Made by a program: the position numbers and the translations under genes
The notes under the pieces: model-generated
Seen by the model: the letters and a program-made list of their open reading frames with translations, nothing else
The model's database searches: none
What the model was told of the DNA's origin: nothing
Shown here: one piece after another, positions 6,684 through 7,464 of the stretch
How the letters are laid out: every line of letters starts with the position of its first letter
Position numbering within the stretch: the first letter of the stretch is position 1
From: Desulfocapsa sp.
GTDB taxonomy: Bacteria > Desulfobacterota > Desulfobulbia > Desulfobulbales > Desulfocapsaceae
NCBI GenBank assembly: GCA_030635405.1
Contig: DAOVZA010000088.1
Span: forward strand, 1-7,464
Direction: 5' to 3'
Length of the DNA: 7,464 nt

Positions 6684-6839
6684 AAAATCACCTGTAATTT
6701 TTTTAATTATTATCACGACACCTGAAAATCACTCTTTGTGTAAACCGCAAGAAATCTTCACCATAAAAAACACATTTCCCTGAAGTAAAAAACTGCACCT
6801 AACCCCACAACATAAGGCCACAAAGTAGCATAACAAAAA

Positions 6840-6866
6840 CTTCTAAACAAATTATTGTTTGAGAAG
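6840..6866. repeat. Inverted repeat, candidate operator
   Basis: CTTCTAAACAA (6840-6850) pairs with TTGTTT-G-AGAAG (6855-6866), giving 11 base pairs with one bulged G and a four-base loop. It lies near the middle of the divergent region, where a shared regulator would be expected to bind. There is no T-run, so termination is unlikely. Confidence 0.4.
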
Positions 6867-6867
6867 A

Positions 6868-6886
6868 TTGTGAAACATATACACAA
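6868..6886. promoter_or_regulatory. CRP/FNR-like dyad TTGTG-N9-CACAA
   Basis: TTGTG (6868-6872) and CACAA (6882-6886) form a perfect dyad separated by nine bases. CRP/FNR-superfamily sites of the TGTGA-N6-TCACA type have eight bases between the equivalent TGTG and CACA, so this site is one base too wide. It directly follows another inverted repeat. It may be a variant site for a CRP/FNR-family regulator or may be chance. Confidence 0.25.
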
Positions 6887-6942
6887 GACTATATTTTTAT
6901 GCACCCTCCTCACAGCTGCAACCAAAAAGGATCACAGCAAAA

Positions 6943-6960
6943 ATACCGTTTCAACGGTAT
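6943..6960. repeat. Perfect 8-bp hairpin upstream of the Rieske gene
   Basis: ATACCGTT (6943-6950) and AACGGTAT (6953-6960) are perfect inverted arms two bases apart. Read on the minus strand, the hairpin is followed by TTTTT, so it could act as a weak minus-strand terminator. Otherwise it is a compact operator about 100 bases before the Rieske start codon. Confidence 0.45.
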
Positions 6961-7057
6961 GGCACTTTCTGCCCCTTGCGACCATAGTAGAAAGGTTAAA
7001 TTTAATTACTTAAAGACCTTACCCACTTCATTTATAGTTATTTCAGGAGATTAGAAA

Positions 7058-7464
7058 ATGGCGGACAAAGAAAACCCACCCACCGTCTCAACCGAATGTT
7101 CCGGAGGGTGCTGCAAAGAAAATGTATCTGAATCACGTCGCACACTCATGCGAAGGCTTGGTTGGGGAGCATTTTTTACCACTGTAGGTGTTGCCGGTGC
7201 TGGTACTCTACGTTTTTTCTTTCCTCGAGTCCTCTTTGAACCACCAACCACCTTTAAAATCGGCAAAATAAAGGATTACCCCACAGGAACAGCTGATAAG
7301 TATGGTGTTGTCACAGTTTCCGAGCAGTTCATGGAAGCCCAACGTGTCTGGATCGTACGGGAAGTTGATAAAATATACGCCATTTTTGGAAAATGCACCC
7401 ACCTTGGCTGCACCCCAAAATGGTTTCCGGATGAACGTCAATACAAATGCCCCTGCCATGGTTC
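7058..7464 (+). CDS. Rieske iron-sulfur protein of a bc-type complex (3' end cut by window)
   Basis: The first 135 residues are visible, then the window ends. ATG 7058 has a good AGGAG eight bases upstream. The N terminus carries an unusual CSGGCC cluster (14-19), then a twin-arginine sequence SRRTLMRR (26-33). A hydrophobic anchor follows at about 35-60 (WGAFFTTVGVAGAG), ending at FFFPRVLFEPP. The soluble domain has both cluster motifs, CTHLGC (113-118) and CPCHG (131-135), so the Cys and His ligands of a [2Fe-2S] centre are intact. Such proteins are moved folded by Tat and stay anchored on the periplasmic side, taking an electron from quinol in cytochrome bc-type complexes. The cytochrome b gene would be expected just beyond the window. 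It is probably the first gene of its operon, divergent from the tandem NosL gene. Confidence 0.92.
   Translation, partial: MADKENPPTVSTECSGGCCKENVSESRRTLMRRLGWGAFFTTVGVAGAGTLRFFFPRVLFEPPTTFKIGKIKDYPTGTADKYGVVTVSEQFMEAQRVWIVREVDKIYAIFGKCTHLGCTPKWFPDERQYKCPCHG

Larger units (their letters stand above)
6684..7057. other. Divergent control region between the tandem NosL and Rieske genes
   Basis: These 374 bases separate two genes that point away from each other, so both promoters should lie here. I see no gene in it. It is AT-rich and holds two inverted repeats (6840-6866, 6943-6960), a CRP/FNR-like dyad (6868-6886) and the direct repeat TCACAGC at 6910-6916 and 6932-6938, 22 bp apart. No -35/-10 pair stands out clearly on either strand. 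The Rieske ribosome site (AGGAG, 7045-7049) and the NosL ribosome site lie at its ends. Confidence 0.6.

Noticed and set aside
6960..6982. Possible sigma-54 promoter (TGGCAC followed by TTGCG) before the Rieske gene
   Set aside because: The distance between GG and GC is 15 bases, or 8 using the nearer GC, where sigma-54 promoters need 10.
7051..7459. Minus-strand open frames opposite the Rieske gene (7051-7266 and 7208-7459)
   Set aside because: They are antisense shadows of a coding region that has clear Rieske motifs and a good ribosome site on the plus strand.

Overview
The window looks like ordinary chromosome from a Gram-negative anaerobe or microaerophile with fairly low GC. The gene families point to the Desulfobacterota, perhaps a Desulfobulbales-type organism. 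That placement is inferred from gene content and protein style, and no marker gene in the window proves it. I see no rRNA, tRNA, CRISPR array or insertion sequence.

Left part (1-2153): a YqaA-type membrane protein (167-610) lies behind a plausible sigma-70 promoter overlapped by a perfect 9-bp inverted repeat. Next is a two-gene unit. The first gene (843-1799) joins a di-iron hemerythrin domain with all six expected ligands to a DUF438-type PAS domain. The second (1863-2078) is a 71-residue protein with a C-x2-C-x4-C motif, resembling DUF1858/ScdA_N domains. The unit ends at a strong intrinsic terminator. It resembles the repair-of-iron-centres protein (RIC/ScdA/YtfE) split into two polypeptides, so a role in nitrosative or oxidative stress or in iron-sulfur redox sensing is a reasonable inference.

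Middle (2154-5680): a membrane-bound diguanylate cyclase (2376-4250) has a large extracytoplasmic sensor, an Aer-like PAS domain, an intact GGEEF motif and an RxxD inhibitory site. About 700 bases without a convincing gene follow. The end of that gap holds TTGAC/GTCAA elements in alternating orientation, 21-23 bp apart, including a perfect 13-bp inverted repeat. Immediately downstream is a serine-recombinase-like protein (4967-5680) that keeps the fold and the C-terminal DNA-binding region but has lost the catalytic serine and most of the active-site arginines. It is probably a DNA-binding protein rather than a recombinase, and the repeats in front of it could be its own binding sites. This is the most unusual part of the window.

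Right part (5724-7464): a Tat-exported protein with two NosL domains in tandem (minus strand) is divergent from the start of a Rieske iron-sulfur protein (plus strand, cut by the window end). The 374-bp region between them holds two inverted repeats and a CRP/FNR-like dyad. NosL proteins are copper chaperones or metal-binding accessory proteins, and Rieske proteins belong to quinol-oxidising bc-type complexes. The pair suggests a periplasmic respiratory or metal-handling locus, but no nosZ or cytochrome b gene is visible here.
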